A stretch of 11,616 bases of DNA from WS-7 sp036505295 (GCA_036505295.1 DASXTQ010000073.1:1-11616); one strand, 5' to 3'; positions 1-5,833 are shown, counted from the stretch's first letter. Numbers and translations: made by a program. The notes: generated by a model not told the origin, from the letters alone.

Positions 1-85
1 GTGCGGAAGGGGGGACTTGAACCCCCACGAGATTGCTCCCACTGGACCCTGAACCCAGCGCGTCTGCCAATTCCGCCACTTCCGC
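1..85 (-). tRNA. tRNA-Leu, anticodon CAG (3' CCA cut by window edge)
   Basis: On the minus strand the sequence folds as a class II tRNA. The acceptor stem is GCGGAAG (85-79) against CTTCCGC (9-3), with discriminator A at 2 and the first C of a likely CCA at 1. The D-arm contains AATTGGCAGAC. The anticodon stem CTGGG/TCCAG encloses loop TTCAGGG, giving anticodon CAG, which reads CTG, a major leucine codon in GC-rich genomes. A long variable arm (GAG/CTC) and the T-arm GGGGG-TTCAAGT-CCCCC support leucine. It is divergent from smpB. Confidence 0.97.
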
Positions 86-112
86 ACCGAAAGTGTTCTG
101 GCTGGGCCGATT

Positions 113-141
113 AAACTACACTAGGATGCCCGACCGATCAA
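113..141 (-). promoter_or_regulatory. Candidate sigma70-type promoter of tRNA-Leu
   Basis: On the minus strand TTGATC (141-136) is followed by a 17-base spacer and TAGTTT (118-113). The -10 ends 27 bases before the mature tRNA 5' end. The -10 alone is weak, but tRNA-Lys in this window has the same hexamer TAGTTT, the same 17-base spacer and the same 27-base distance to its tRNA, which raises confidence. Confidence 0.5.
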
Positions 142-183
142 CCGGATGCGTCATTCGGGAGCGGCGCTTCGAATTGGCCTGCC

Positions 184-212
184 TTGATTTAGCCGACCGC
201 GCGTGATACAAC
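184..212 (+). promoter_or_regulatory. Candidate promoter of the smpB operon
   Basis: TTGATT (184-189), a 17-base spacer, then TACAAC (207-212); each hexamer matches the sigma70 consensus at four of six positions. Transcription would begin near 219, leaving a short leader carrying the smpB ribosome-binding site GGAGG. No other promoter-like element of similar quality is evident before smpB. Confidence 0.4.
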
Positions 213-237
213 GCCCAGACGCATCCACGGAGGACTC

Positions 238-735
238 ATGGCGCGGCCCAGCGCACCCAAGCCGCACAAGGACGATGACGAGCGCCAGATCATCACCACC
301 AACCGCAAGGCACGCCACGACTACACGATCATCGAGACGTTCGAGGCCGGGATCGAGCTGCGCGGCACCGAGGTCAAGTCGCTCCGAGACGCCAAGGCGC
401 AGCTGGTCGATGCTTACGCGATGGTTGAGGGCGGGCAGCTCTATCTCAGGAACGCCCATATCCCGATCTACGATCCCGCCAGCTACTCGAACCACGAGCC
501 GACGCGGACGCGGCGGCTCCTCATGCATCGCGCCCAGATCCGCCGCCTCCAAACGCAGCTCGATGAATCGGGGCTCACGATGGTCCCGCTCTCGCTCTAC
601 TTCCGCCGAGGCAGGGTGAAGGTCGAGCTGGCGATCGTGAAGGGGCGGAGGACCTACGACAAGCGCGCGAAGCTGGACGAGCGCCGGAGCCGCAAGGAAA
701 TCCGCGGCATCATGCGCGGAGAGCGCCCCGAATGA
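238..735 (+). CDS. smpB: SsrA (tmRNA)-binding protein SmpB
   Basis: SmpB binds the tRNA-like domain of tmRNA and delivers it to ribosomes stalled on broken mRNAs, so the nascent chain is tagged for degradation and the ribosome freed. The 165-residue product has the usual length and the family signature: NRKARHDYTIIETFEAGIEL at about 22-41, GTEVKSLRDAKAQLVDAY at 43-60, the HEPTRTRRLLMH segment at 86-97, and a basic C-terminal tail with GRRTYDKRAKLDERRSRKEI, which inserts into the decoding centre. The ATG is preceded by GGAGG at ideal spacing. It is the first gene of a six-gene overlapping operon; the amidase start codon overlaps its stop (ATGA at 732-735). No tmRNA gene is seen in this window. 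Confidence 0.97.
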   Translation: MARPSAPKPHKDDDERQIITTNRKARHDYTIIETFEAGIELRGTEVKSLRDAKAQLVDAYAMVEGGQLYLRNAHIPIYDPASYSNHEPTRTRRLLMHRAQIRRLQTQLDESGLTMVPLSLYFRRGRVKVELAIVKGRRTYDKRAKLDERRSRKEIRGIMRGERPE

Positions 736-2198
736 CCCGCGCCGGCACTGCCATTCGCGCCCTCGTCGCCATCCTCTCCGCCTCCCTCCTCGGGCTGGCG
801 ATCCCCGCCGCGCTCGCAATCCAAGCCGCCTCGTCGATCGACGTGATCTACCCCGATCCGCAATCGCCGGAGCGGATCGTGCCCATCACGCTCGCGGGGA
901 CCCGTTACATCTCCACGAACGATCTCGCGCGCGTATTCCGCGCGACGAAATACTGGCGCCCTGAGGTCCGCAAGCTCTCGCTTCGCCTCGGGGACCACAC
1001 GATCCGCTTCACGGTCGATGCTCCGATCGTGCTCGTCGACGAGGAGGCGAAGAATCTGGTCCTGTCGCCGCGTCTCGTTCAGGGCGCGGTGTATGTTCCG
1101 GAATCGGTGCTGGGGGGCCTCATGGACTGGGGATTCGTCACGAACGCGGCCTGGGACGTGCCCTCGCGTACGATCCGATTCCGATCGCCGGTGCACACCG
1201 TGCGACAGGCGCAGCTCTGGGTTCGCGGGCGCGTCACCGAGGTCTCCGCGACGCTCCTCAAGACGCTCTCGCCGCGCCTGATCTACGCGACCCCCACTGA
1301 GCTCAGGCTTCTATTCGAGGGGGGGACGCTCGATTCGACGCGCATCTTCTCGGGGGGCGCGGTCTTGAGCGGCACGATCCAGGAAACGTCCGACGGCGTC
1401 GAGATCCGTCTTGTCCTCGCCCCCGGCGCGCAGGGCTACTCGGTCTCGGTCAGCTCGAGCCGTTTGAAGCTTGCGGTCACCGACGATCACGATCTCGTTC
1501 AATCGGGAATCTTTTCCAAGCTCGAGCCGCTCGCGCTCGGCGGCCCGGACCACCGGATCCGCACCGTCGTGATCGATCCCGGCCACGGTGGGAGCGACCT
1601 CGGCGCGCCGCTCCCGAAGGGAGGCTCGGAAAAGGAGGCCGCGTTGGACCTCGCACGCGCGCTCCGCGCAGAGCTACAGGAGCGCCTCGGAGTGCGCGTC
1701 GTGCTCACGCGCGAGGGAGATACCGACGTGCGCCTCTCGCGGCGCGCGGAGATCGCGAACGAATCGGGGGGCGAGCTATTCCTGAGCCTCCATTTCGACG
1801 CTGAGGGGCTGATTCGGGCGGGTGGGTTCCGCGTCTACGCGCTCTCACCGACGCCCGCTCCCGGAGCGGCGGACCGGCTGCCGCTCACGTTGGGAAGTGA
1901 CGGCGGAGCGGAGATGCATCCGTGGGATTCCGCGCAAAACCCGGCCACGGGGACGAGCATGGCGGTCGGTCAGGCGATCGCGGACGCCCTCGCCCGGAAC
2001 TTCCCGCAGACGAGTGTCGCGTTCCGCACGGGAAGGCTGAGCGTCCTCGAGTCGATTGCCTCGCCGGCGGTCCTGATCGAGTGCGCGCCCGCGCCCCGAG
2101 GCGGCCCCGAGGCGATGAGTCTCCAGGGGTACTCGATTCGAGAGATCGCGCGGATCGTGGCGCAGACCATCCAGGACTTGGCGCGGGGGCCGGCGTGA
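732..2198 (+). CDS. Exported N-acetylmuramoyl-L-alanine amidase (Amidase_3)
   Basis: A zinc peptidoglycan amidase that cuts the bond between MurNAc and the stem peptide, probably in the periplasm for daughter-cell separation or wall turnover. The 488-residue product begins with a signal sequence (about 1-31). Residues about 36-130 resemble the copper-amine-oxidase N-terminal-like domain, with the typical PITLAGTRYIS and VLVDEE stretches. Residues about 155-250 look like an AMIN-type beta domain. The catalytic Amidase_3 domain runs from about 277 to 485: VVIDPGHGG (zinc ligand H285), SEKEAALDLARAL (E300), LFLSLHFDA (H354) and SPAVLIECA (catalytic Glu450). All expected active-site residues are present. 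Its start overlaps smpB and its stop overlaps the next gene. AmiC-like in layout, but I leave the symbol blank because orthology within the Ami family cannot be fixed here. Confidence 0.93.
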   Translation: MTRAGTAIRALVAILSASLLGLAIPAALAIQAASSIDVIYPDPQSPERIVPITLAGTRYISTNDLARVFRATKYWRPEVRKLSLRLGDHTIRFTVDAPIVLVDEEAKNLVLSPRLVQGAVYVPESVLGGLMDWGFVTNAAWDVPSRTIRFRSPVHTVRQAQLWVRGRVTEVSATLLKTLSPRLIYATPTELRLLFEGGTLDSTRIFSGGAVLSGTIQETSDGVEIRLVLAPGAQGYSVSVSSSRLKLAVTDDHDLVQSGIFSKLEPLALGGPDHRIRTVVIDPGHGGSDLGAPLPKGGSEKEAALDLARALRAELQERLGVRVVLTREGDTDVRLSRRAEIANESGGELFLSLHFDAEGLIRAGGFRVYALSPTPAPGAADRLPLTLGSDGGAEMHPWDSAQNPATGTSMAVGQAIADALARNFPQTSVAFRTGRLSVLESIASPAVLIECAPAPRGGPEAMSLQGYSIREIARIVAQTIQDLARGPA

Positions 2199-2752
2199 AT
2201 CGGCTGAACCGGCGTTGGCTCATCGGCGTCGTGGGCAGCGTGGCGATCCTCGGTGGGTTTTTCTGGATCGCCCGCGTGAGGACTCAGGCGGGGAACCAGA
2301 CGCAGCGTCTGGTTCCACTTGCTTCAGAGCTCGAAGGGATCCGCGGCGCCTACCTCTACTTCGGCGTTCCCGGCGCGGACAGCGTCGTCTCGGAATACCG
2401 TGACGTGGTCGTGAAGGACCGGCCCGCCGATCAGGTCCGCGCGATCTACCGCGAGCTGCTTGCCGGGCCTTCGAAGGGGCACACCGCGCTTTTTCCAGAC
2501 GGGACCGAGCTCCTCGAGACCTACTGGACGGATCGCGGGACGCTCTATCTCGATTGGAGCCGCCCGCTCACGCAAGGCTTCCACGGCGGGAGCGCGCGGG
2601 AGCACGCGCTCATCGCCTCGATCGTGCGGACCGCGGGGGAGAACCTCCCGGGCGTCGAGCGAGTGATGATTCTCGTCGAGGGCGAGCCTGCCGAAACGAT
2701 CGGCGGGCATTTCGACGTGCTCTCGCCGCTTCTCGTGAGGGATTGGCGATGA
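2195..2752 (+). CDS. Membrane-anchored GerMN-domain protein
   Basis: A 185-residue protein starting at GTG 2195, inside GTGA overlapping the amidase stop, with GGGGG just upstream. Longer in-frame readings upstream overlap the amidase and are not needed. Residues about 9-26 form one membrane segment or uncleaved signal (LIGVVGSVAILGGFFWIA) after a basic N-terminus. Residues about 48-182 match the GerMN (sporulation/spore germination) domain: AYLYFGVPG, the strand LYLDWSRPL, the helix EHALIASIVRTAGENLPGV, and VMILVEGEPAETIGGHFDV. GerMN proteins occur in many non-sporulating bacteria beside envelope genes; the molecular role is poorly defined and a wall-associated function is inferred. The gene order murI, gerM-like, rph, rdgB recalls the racE-gerM-rph cluster of Bacillus. 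Confidence 0.88.
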   Translation: MNRLNRRWLIGVVGSVAILGGFFWIARVRTQAGNQTQRLVPLASELEGIRGAYLYFGVPGADSVVSEYRDVVVKDRPADQVRAIYRELLAGPSKGHTALFPDGTELLETYWTDRGTLYLDWSRPLTQGFHGGSAREHALIASIVRTAGENLPGVERVMILVEGEPAETIGGHFDVLSPLLVRDWR

Positions 2753-3654
2753 AGGGCGGGGGCGGGAGCGGCCCCGCCGGCCGTCGCGGCGCGCCCGGCC
2801 ATCACGAGCATAGGCTCGGTGTTTTCGATTCGGGCATCGGCGGTCTCACCGTCGTGCGCCACCTCCGACGGCTCCTGCCGGCCTGGGACATCGTCTACTT
2901 CGGCGACACGGCGCGTGTGCCCTATGGAACCAAGTCCGATGCGACCGTGCGCCGCTTCGCGGGAGAGGCGGCCCGTTTTCTCACCCAGTTCGGCGTGAGC
3001 CATCTGGTCGTGGCCTGCAACACCGTGTCCGCGGTCGCGCTCCGGCATCTCACACGTGAGTTTCAGGAGCTGCCGGTGGCCGGCGTGATCCAACCCGGGG
3101 CCGAGGCTGCGGTCGAAGCCACGCGGAGCGGGCGGATCGGCGTCATCGGCACGCGCGCCACGATCGCGAGCGGTGCGTACGAGCAAGCGATCGCCGTCGC
3201 TGCCCATCGAGCAGGCAAGAAGGCGCGCGTCTACACACAACCTTGCCCGCTCCTGGTGCCGCTCGCGGAGGAAGGGCTGGCAGGGAACAGGGCCGCGCGG
3301 GAAGTGCTCCGCGACTACCTGGCTCCGTTGCGCGCGAAACGCATCGACACGCTGATCCTCGGCTGCACGCACTATCCGCCCTTCAAGCCCGCGATGCGCT
3401 CGGTCCTCGGGCGGCGCGTCACGCTCATCGACTCGGGTGAGGCGACGGCACGGCGTCTCGCGCGATCGCTCAAGCGGAACTCGAACCCGGCCCCGCGCGG
3501 CCGCGGATCCCTCACATGCTACGTGTCTGATATCCCGCGGCAATTCGAGGCGATCGGCCGCCGGTTCCTTGGCTCGCGGCTGGGCCGCGTCTGGCTCGTT
3601 CCACAAGATGATCTCCCGTGGTTTCAGCGCCCACCGATCCAGGGATCTCCATGA
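2749..3654 (+). CDS. murI: Glutamate racemase
   Basis: Converts L-glutamate to the D-glutamate used by MurD in peptidoglycan precursor synthesis, in the cytoplasm. The 301-residue product has both catalytic cysteines in their motifs: VVACNTVSA (Cys90) and LILGCTHYP (Cys206). It also has the N-terminal FDSGIGGLTV (about 26-35), YFGDTARVPYGTKS (50-63), GVIGTRATI, and the late segment VTLIDSGEATA. The start is ATG 2749 in ATGA overlapping the GerMN stop, with GAGGGA upstream. Residues 1-20 form a Gly/Pro/Arg/His-rich extension before the first strand, longer than usual for the family; an initiation site further in is possible but no better site is visible. The C-terminal 30-40 residues are also somewhat longer than typical and overlap rph by 4 bases. 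Confidence 0.96.
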   Translation: MKGGGGSGPAGRRGAPGHHEHRLGVFDSGIGGLTVVRHLRRLLPAWDIVYFGDTARVPYGTKSDATVRRFAGEAARFLTQFGVSHLVVACNTVSAVALRHLTREFQELPVAGVIQPGAEAAVEATRSGRIGVIGTRATIASGAYEQAIAVAAHRAGKKARVYTQPCPLLVPLAEEGLAGNRAAREVLRDYLAPLRAKRIDTLILGCTHYPPFKPAMRSVLGRRVTLIDSGEATARRLARSLKRNSNPAPRGRGSLTCYVSDIPRQFEAIGRRFLGSRLGRVWLVPQDDLPWFQRPPIQGSP

Positions 3655-4406
3655 CCAAATCAAGCCAACGAGTGGACGGCCGGCGCTTGGCGGAGCTTCG
3701 TCCGGTTACGATCAAACGCGGCTATTTGAAGAATGCCGAGGGCTCGGCGCTCATCGAAATGGGCGGGACGCGCGTGCTTTGCGCGGCGACCGTCGAGGAG
3801 CGCGTGCCCCCCTTCCTTCGAAACAGCGGACGCGGGTGGGTCACGGCGGAGTACAGCATGCTCCCGCGCTCCTCGGCGGAGCGCATCCAGCGTGAGGTGA
3901 ATCGTGGGCACCCGGGCGGGCGCACCCACGAAATTCAGCGCCTGATCGGGCGATCCCTCCGCGCGGTCACGAACCTGAGCGCGATCGGAGAGCGCCAGAT
4001 CCTGATCGACTGCGACGTGATCGAGGCGGACGGCGGCACACGCACGGCGTCGATCACGGGCGCCTACGTGGCGCTGGTGGACGCGATCCGCTGGCTCGCG
4101 AAACGCACCACCCTCGCGGCGGAGCCGCTCCGCGATTTCGTCGCCGCGGTCTCGGTTGGCATCGTGGACGGCCGGCCCTGCCTCGATCTCTGCTACGCGG
4201 AGGATTCCCAAGCCCAGGTCGATATGAACCTCGTCATGACCGGGTCCGGCCGGATCGTGGAGATCCAGGGCACCGCGGAGGGGGAGGCCTTCAGCGAGCG
4301 GGAGATGGCCACGATGATGGCGCTCGGAAAGGCGGGCGTAGGAAAGCTCATCCTCTCGCAAAAGCGCGTGCTCGGCCTGAGGCAGCTTCCCAAGAATTGG
4401 ACCTGA
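3651..4406 (+). CDS. rph: Ribonuclease PH (tRNA nucleotidyltransferase)
   Basis: A phosphate-dependent 3'-5' exoribonuclease that trims the 3' ends of tRNA precursors and other structured RNAs. The 251-residue protein covers the single RNase PH fold: RVDGRRLAELRPV at 7-19, the phosphate-binding stretch GGRTHEIQRLIGRSLRAV (Arg91), DGGTRTASITGAYVAL (Arg131), then CLDLCYAEDSQAQVDMN with the conserved acidic residues Asp179 and Asp185, and IVEIQGTAEGEAFS. I chose ATG 3651 because it forms an ATGA overlap with the murI stop, like the junctions upstream, and the product then begins near the family's usual start. A GTG at 3618 would add 11 residues without homology. Substrates in the same window include tRNA-Leu, His, Arg, Pro and Lys precursors. 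Confidence 0.96.
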   Translation: MTKSSQRVDGRRLAELRPVTIKRGYLKNAEGSALIEMGGTRVLCAATVEERVPPFLRNSGRGWVTAEYSMLPRSSAERIQREVNRGHPGGRTHEIQRLIGRSLRAVTNLSAIGERQILIDCDVIEADGGTRTASITGAYVALVDAIRWLAKRTTLAAEPLRDFVAAVSVGIVDGRPCLDLCYAEDSQAQVDMNLVMTGSGRIVEIQGTAEGEAFSEREMATMMALGKAGVGKLILSQKRVLGLRQLPKNWT

Positions 4407-4984
4407 TCGTCCTCGCGACGAGGAATGAAGGAAAAGCCCGCGAGCTGACCGTTCTGCTGCACGGAATCGCCGGGCGCGTGGAATCCCTTCGCGCGTACCC
4501 GGGGATCAGCCTTCCGCCCGAGACCGGATCCAATTACTTAGAGAACGCCCTCGCGAAGGCGCGGGCGGTCTATCGCGCGCTCGGCGTCCCCTCGCTCGGG
4601 GACGACTCAGGTCTCGAGGTGGACGCGCTCGCCGGGGCGCCGGGGTTGCACTCCGCGCGCTACGCGGGTGAGGATGCGAGCGATCGCGCGAACATCGATC
4701 GCCTTCTCGGCGAGCTCGCCGGTGTCCCGCCGGAGCGCCGAACCGCGCGATTCCGATGCGTGCTCGCGCTCGTGCGCGGACGTGACGATGAGATCTCCGC
4801 CGAGGGTGTGTGCGAAGGACGGATCCTGGATGTCCCCCGCGGTGAAGATGGGTTCGGCTACGATCCAGTTTTTGTTCCCGATGGCCACCTCATGACCTTC
4901 GCGGAGCTACCCGCCACCGAGAAAAACGCGCTCAGCCACCGCGCTCGAGCGGCCACGAGTCTGAGGCGCGCGCTCAGGGAATGA
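4397..4984 (+). CDS. rdgB: dITP/XTP pyrophosphatase (Ham1/RdgB family)
   Basis: Hydrolyses deaminated purine triphosphates (dITP, ITP, XTP) to monophosphates, preventing their incorporation into nucleic acids. The 195-residue product has the family landmarks in order: LATRNEGKARELTVLL at about 6-21, NYLENALAKARA, SLGDDSGLEVDALAGAPGLHSARYAG (split here only by the loop), GFGYDPVFVP at about 152-161, and the C-terminal EKNALSHRARA with the conserved SHR. The only in-frame start near the family N-terminus is TTG 4397, which overlaps the rph stop by 10 bases; GAGG at 4379-4382 is a distant ribosome-binding site. The weak start and overlap suggest lower expression through coupling. Last gene of the operon; no clear terminator follows, and tRNA-His converges from the other strand. 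Confidence 0.95.
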   Translation: MDLIVLATRNEGKARELTVLLHGIAGRVESLRAYPGISLPPETGSNYLENALAKARAVYRALGVPSLGDDSGLEVDALAGAPGLHSARYAGEDASDRANIDRLLGELAGVPPERRTARFRCVLALVRGRDDEISAEGVCEGRILDVPRGEDGFGYDPVFVPDGHLMTFAELPATEKNALSHRARAATSLRRALRE

Positions 4985-5034
4985 GGGATCGCATACGAGG
5001 ACCCAGAGGCGGGTCGCGGTCGTGCGGTTGAGGT

Positions 5035-5110
5035 TGGGGTGGATGACGGGGCTCGAACCCGCAACCACTGGAGCCACAGTCCAGTGCTCTACCATTGAGC
5101 TACATCCACC
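5035..5110 (-). tRNA. tRNA-His, anticodon GTG, with genomic G-1 and CCA
   Basis: The minus strand reads GGTGGATG at 5110-5103. The extra 5' G (G-1) at 5110 faces C73 at 5038, the hallmark of tRNA-His, and GTGGATG pairs with CATCCAC. The anticodon stem CTGGA/TCCAG holds loop CTGTGGC, giving anticodon GTG. The T-arm contains TTCGAGC. CCA is encoded at 5037-5035. It lies 22 bases downstream of the D-armless tRNA-Arg-like element and probably shares its transcript. Confidence 0.97.
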
Positions 5111-5132
5111 GCACGTGTCAGGCAGGTTGGTG

Positions 5133-5188
5133 CGCGCCTAGAGCGAATCGAACCCCCGACCGGCGGAGTAGAAACCCACCTCAGGCGC
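5133..5188 (-). pseudogene. D-armless tRNA-Arg(TCT)-like element
   Basis: A 56-base shortened relative of the intact tRNA-Arg at 5740-5816. On the minus strand the acceptor stem GCGCCTG (5188-5182) pairs with TAGGCGC (5140-5134). A two-base linker AG replaces the whole D-arm, a net loss of 18 bases. The anticodon stem GTGGG/TCCGC holds loop TTTCTAC with anticodon TCT. The variable loop CGGTC is identical to the intact gene, the T-loop is TTCGATT, and the T-stem GGGGG/CGCTC has one mismatch. From the anticodon loop to the discriminator, 38 of 42 bases match. CCA is degenerate (G then CA). I class it as a pseudogene by default because a bacterial tRNA without a D-arm should not fold or be charged normally, yet nearly all stem differences keep pairing. 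Confidence 0.8.
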
Positions 5189-5196
5189 GGCGGACG

Positions 5197-5224
5197 ATAA
5201 TACCACAGAGCCCCGCTATGTCTC
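5197..5224 (-). promoter_or_regulatory. Candidate promoter for the tRNA-Arg-like element and tRNA-His
   Basis: Minus strand: GAGACA (5224-5219), a 16-base spacer, then TATTAT (5202-5197), five of six matches to the -10 consensus. The predicted start lies near 5190, within a few bases of the 5' end of the D-armless element (5188), with tRNA-His downstream on the same strand. No better promoter lies between the two. Confidence 0.45.
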
Positions 5225-5284
5225 CCTGCGTGATCGCTTGTCTCGGTGGGGAAGTGCCTGCCTGAGGTACCATGGCAGAAATGG

Positions 5285-5309
5285 AAAAACCCCACGGAGC
5301 TTGGTGAGG
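5285..5309 (-). terminator. Candidate intrinsic terminator after the small membrane ORF
   Basis: On the minus strand CCTCAC (5309-5304) and GTGGGG (5295-5290) form a six-pair stem with one T-G wobble around an eight-base loop, followed at once by TTTTT (5289-5285). It lies about 90 bases past the stop of the 42-codon ORF on the same strand and would separate that transcript from the tRNA-His transcript downstream. Confidence 0.5.
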
Positions 5310-5372
5310 CACCGGGGGCCTGTGTTGCTTTCGGGTGGACTACGCTTCGCGTCTCTTGTGGCTCGGCGCGGT

Positions 5373-5410
5373 CCGGTCCCTACTACTCGTTCCTGTCCCT
5401 ACTACTCGTT
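5373..5410. repeat. Two tandem 19-bp repeats at the end of the small ORF
   Basis: Units at 5373-5391 and 5392-5410 agree at 18 of 19 positions and share the core GTCCCTACTACTCGTT. On the minus strand the proximal unit contains the last two codons and stop of the small ORF (AAC GAG TAG TAG), so the ORF ends in two in-frame stops and the next copy lies wholly downstream. Confidence 0.85.
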
Positions 5411-5530
5411 GGGGATGAAGTCCCCGGCCGAGTGGGCAGAGCACATCTTGTAGAGTATCGCCGCATAGAGGGCGACACCGGAGATGATGCCAAACCAGAA
5501 AGCCGTTAGAAGCCACCACCAGTGAATCAT
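5402..5530 (-). CDS. Small single-pass membrane protein, 42 residues, unknown
   Basis: I do not recognise a specific family. The ORF starts at ATG 5530 after AGAGGTGA, a near-perfect Shine-Dalgarno sequence at correct spacing, and ends in tandem TAG stops. The product begins MIHWWWLLTAFWFGIISGVA, continues LYAAILYKMCSAHSAG and ends DFIPNE. Residues about 4-27 form one strongly hydrophobic, aromatic-rich helix, followed by a short polar tail with one cysteine (Cys30). By composition it resembles small phage or stress-type membrane proteins (a DUF3789-like shape), but that is only a likeness. It sits between tRNA-Arg and the D-armless tRNA-Arg-like element on the same strand, in sequence of lower GC than the surroundings, with a terminator downstream. 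It is too short for statistical certainty. Confidence 0.6.
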   Translation of the reverse strand: MIHWWWLLTAFWFGIISGVALYAAILYKMCSAHSAGDFIPNE

Positions 5531-5739
5531 CGAATCACCTCTCGTCCTCTCTTGTCCCGGTGTGGATGACCATTCGGCATCCGCGGACCGGAGACAGCTC
5601 TTTGTGTCACGAGTGATTCTAGACGGGGCTTGTGACGTGGATGTTACGACAGCCCGACTTCGGAGTAACCAATTGGACGGTGCCGGGGAGCGAAAGTATC
5701 ACGAAAAGTGCCTCGGCGGAGAAGGGAACCACTGTAAGA

Positions 5740-5816
5740 TGGCGCGCCTGGAGGGAATCGAACCCCCGACCGACGGATTAGAAATCCGTTGCTCTATCCA
5801 ACTGAGCTACAGGCGC
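5740..5816 (-). tRNA. tRNA-Arg, anticodon TCT, CCA encoded
   Basis: Minus strand: acceptor GCGCCTG (5816-5810) pairs with CAGGCGC (5750-5744), discriminator G, CCA at 5742-5740. D-arm GCTC...GAGC, anticodon stem ACGGA/TCCGT with loop TTTCTAA (anticodon TCT, reading AGA/AGG), variable loop CGGTC, T-arm GGGGG-TTCGATT-CCCTC. The apparent protein-coding reading through it on the plus strand (EGIEPPTDGLEIR-type peptide) is the usual translation artefact of a tRNA gene. Confidence 0.98.
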
Positions 5817-5833
5817 AGCCTTTTGTAAAGGCT
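5817..5833 (-). other. Perfect hairpin abutting the tRNA-Arg 5' end
   Basis: AGCCTTT (5817-5823), loop TGT, AAAGGCT (5827-5833): a perfect seven-pair stem directly next to the first base of mature tRNA-Arg (5816). In the precursor it would lie immediately 5' of the RNase P cleavage site. No T-run follows on either strand, so it is not an ordinary terminator. Confidence 0.6.

Noticed and set aside
120..237. tmRNA gene next to smpB
   Set aside because: No tRNA-like 3' end, acceptor or tag-encoding stretch is visible in this short region.
1922..2194. Upstream in-frame extension of the GerMN protein
   Set aside because: It overlaps the catalytic domain of the amidase and would place the membrane segment internally; GTG 2195 in a GTGA overlap is more plausible.
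2545..3663. 372-codon open frame on the minus strand over murI
   Set aside because: Antisense shadow of murI with low-complexity composition and no recognisable motif.
4907..5095. 62-codon minus-strand ORF with an AGSSPVIHP-type peptide
   Set aside because: Translation of the tRNA-His region joined to the antisense of rdgB.
5246..5509. 87-codon plus-strand ORF opposite the small membrane ORF
   Set aside because: No ribosome-binding site, no recognisable features, and it opposes the better-supported minus-strand ORF and crosses the tandem repeat and terminator.
5562..5828. 88-codon plus-strand ORF ending in an EGIEPPTDGLEIR-type peptide
   Set aside because: The C-terminal part is a translation of the tRNA-Arg complement, a well-known false protein.
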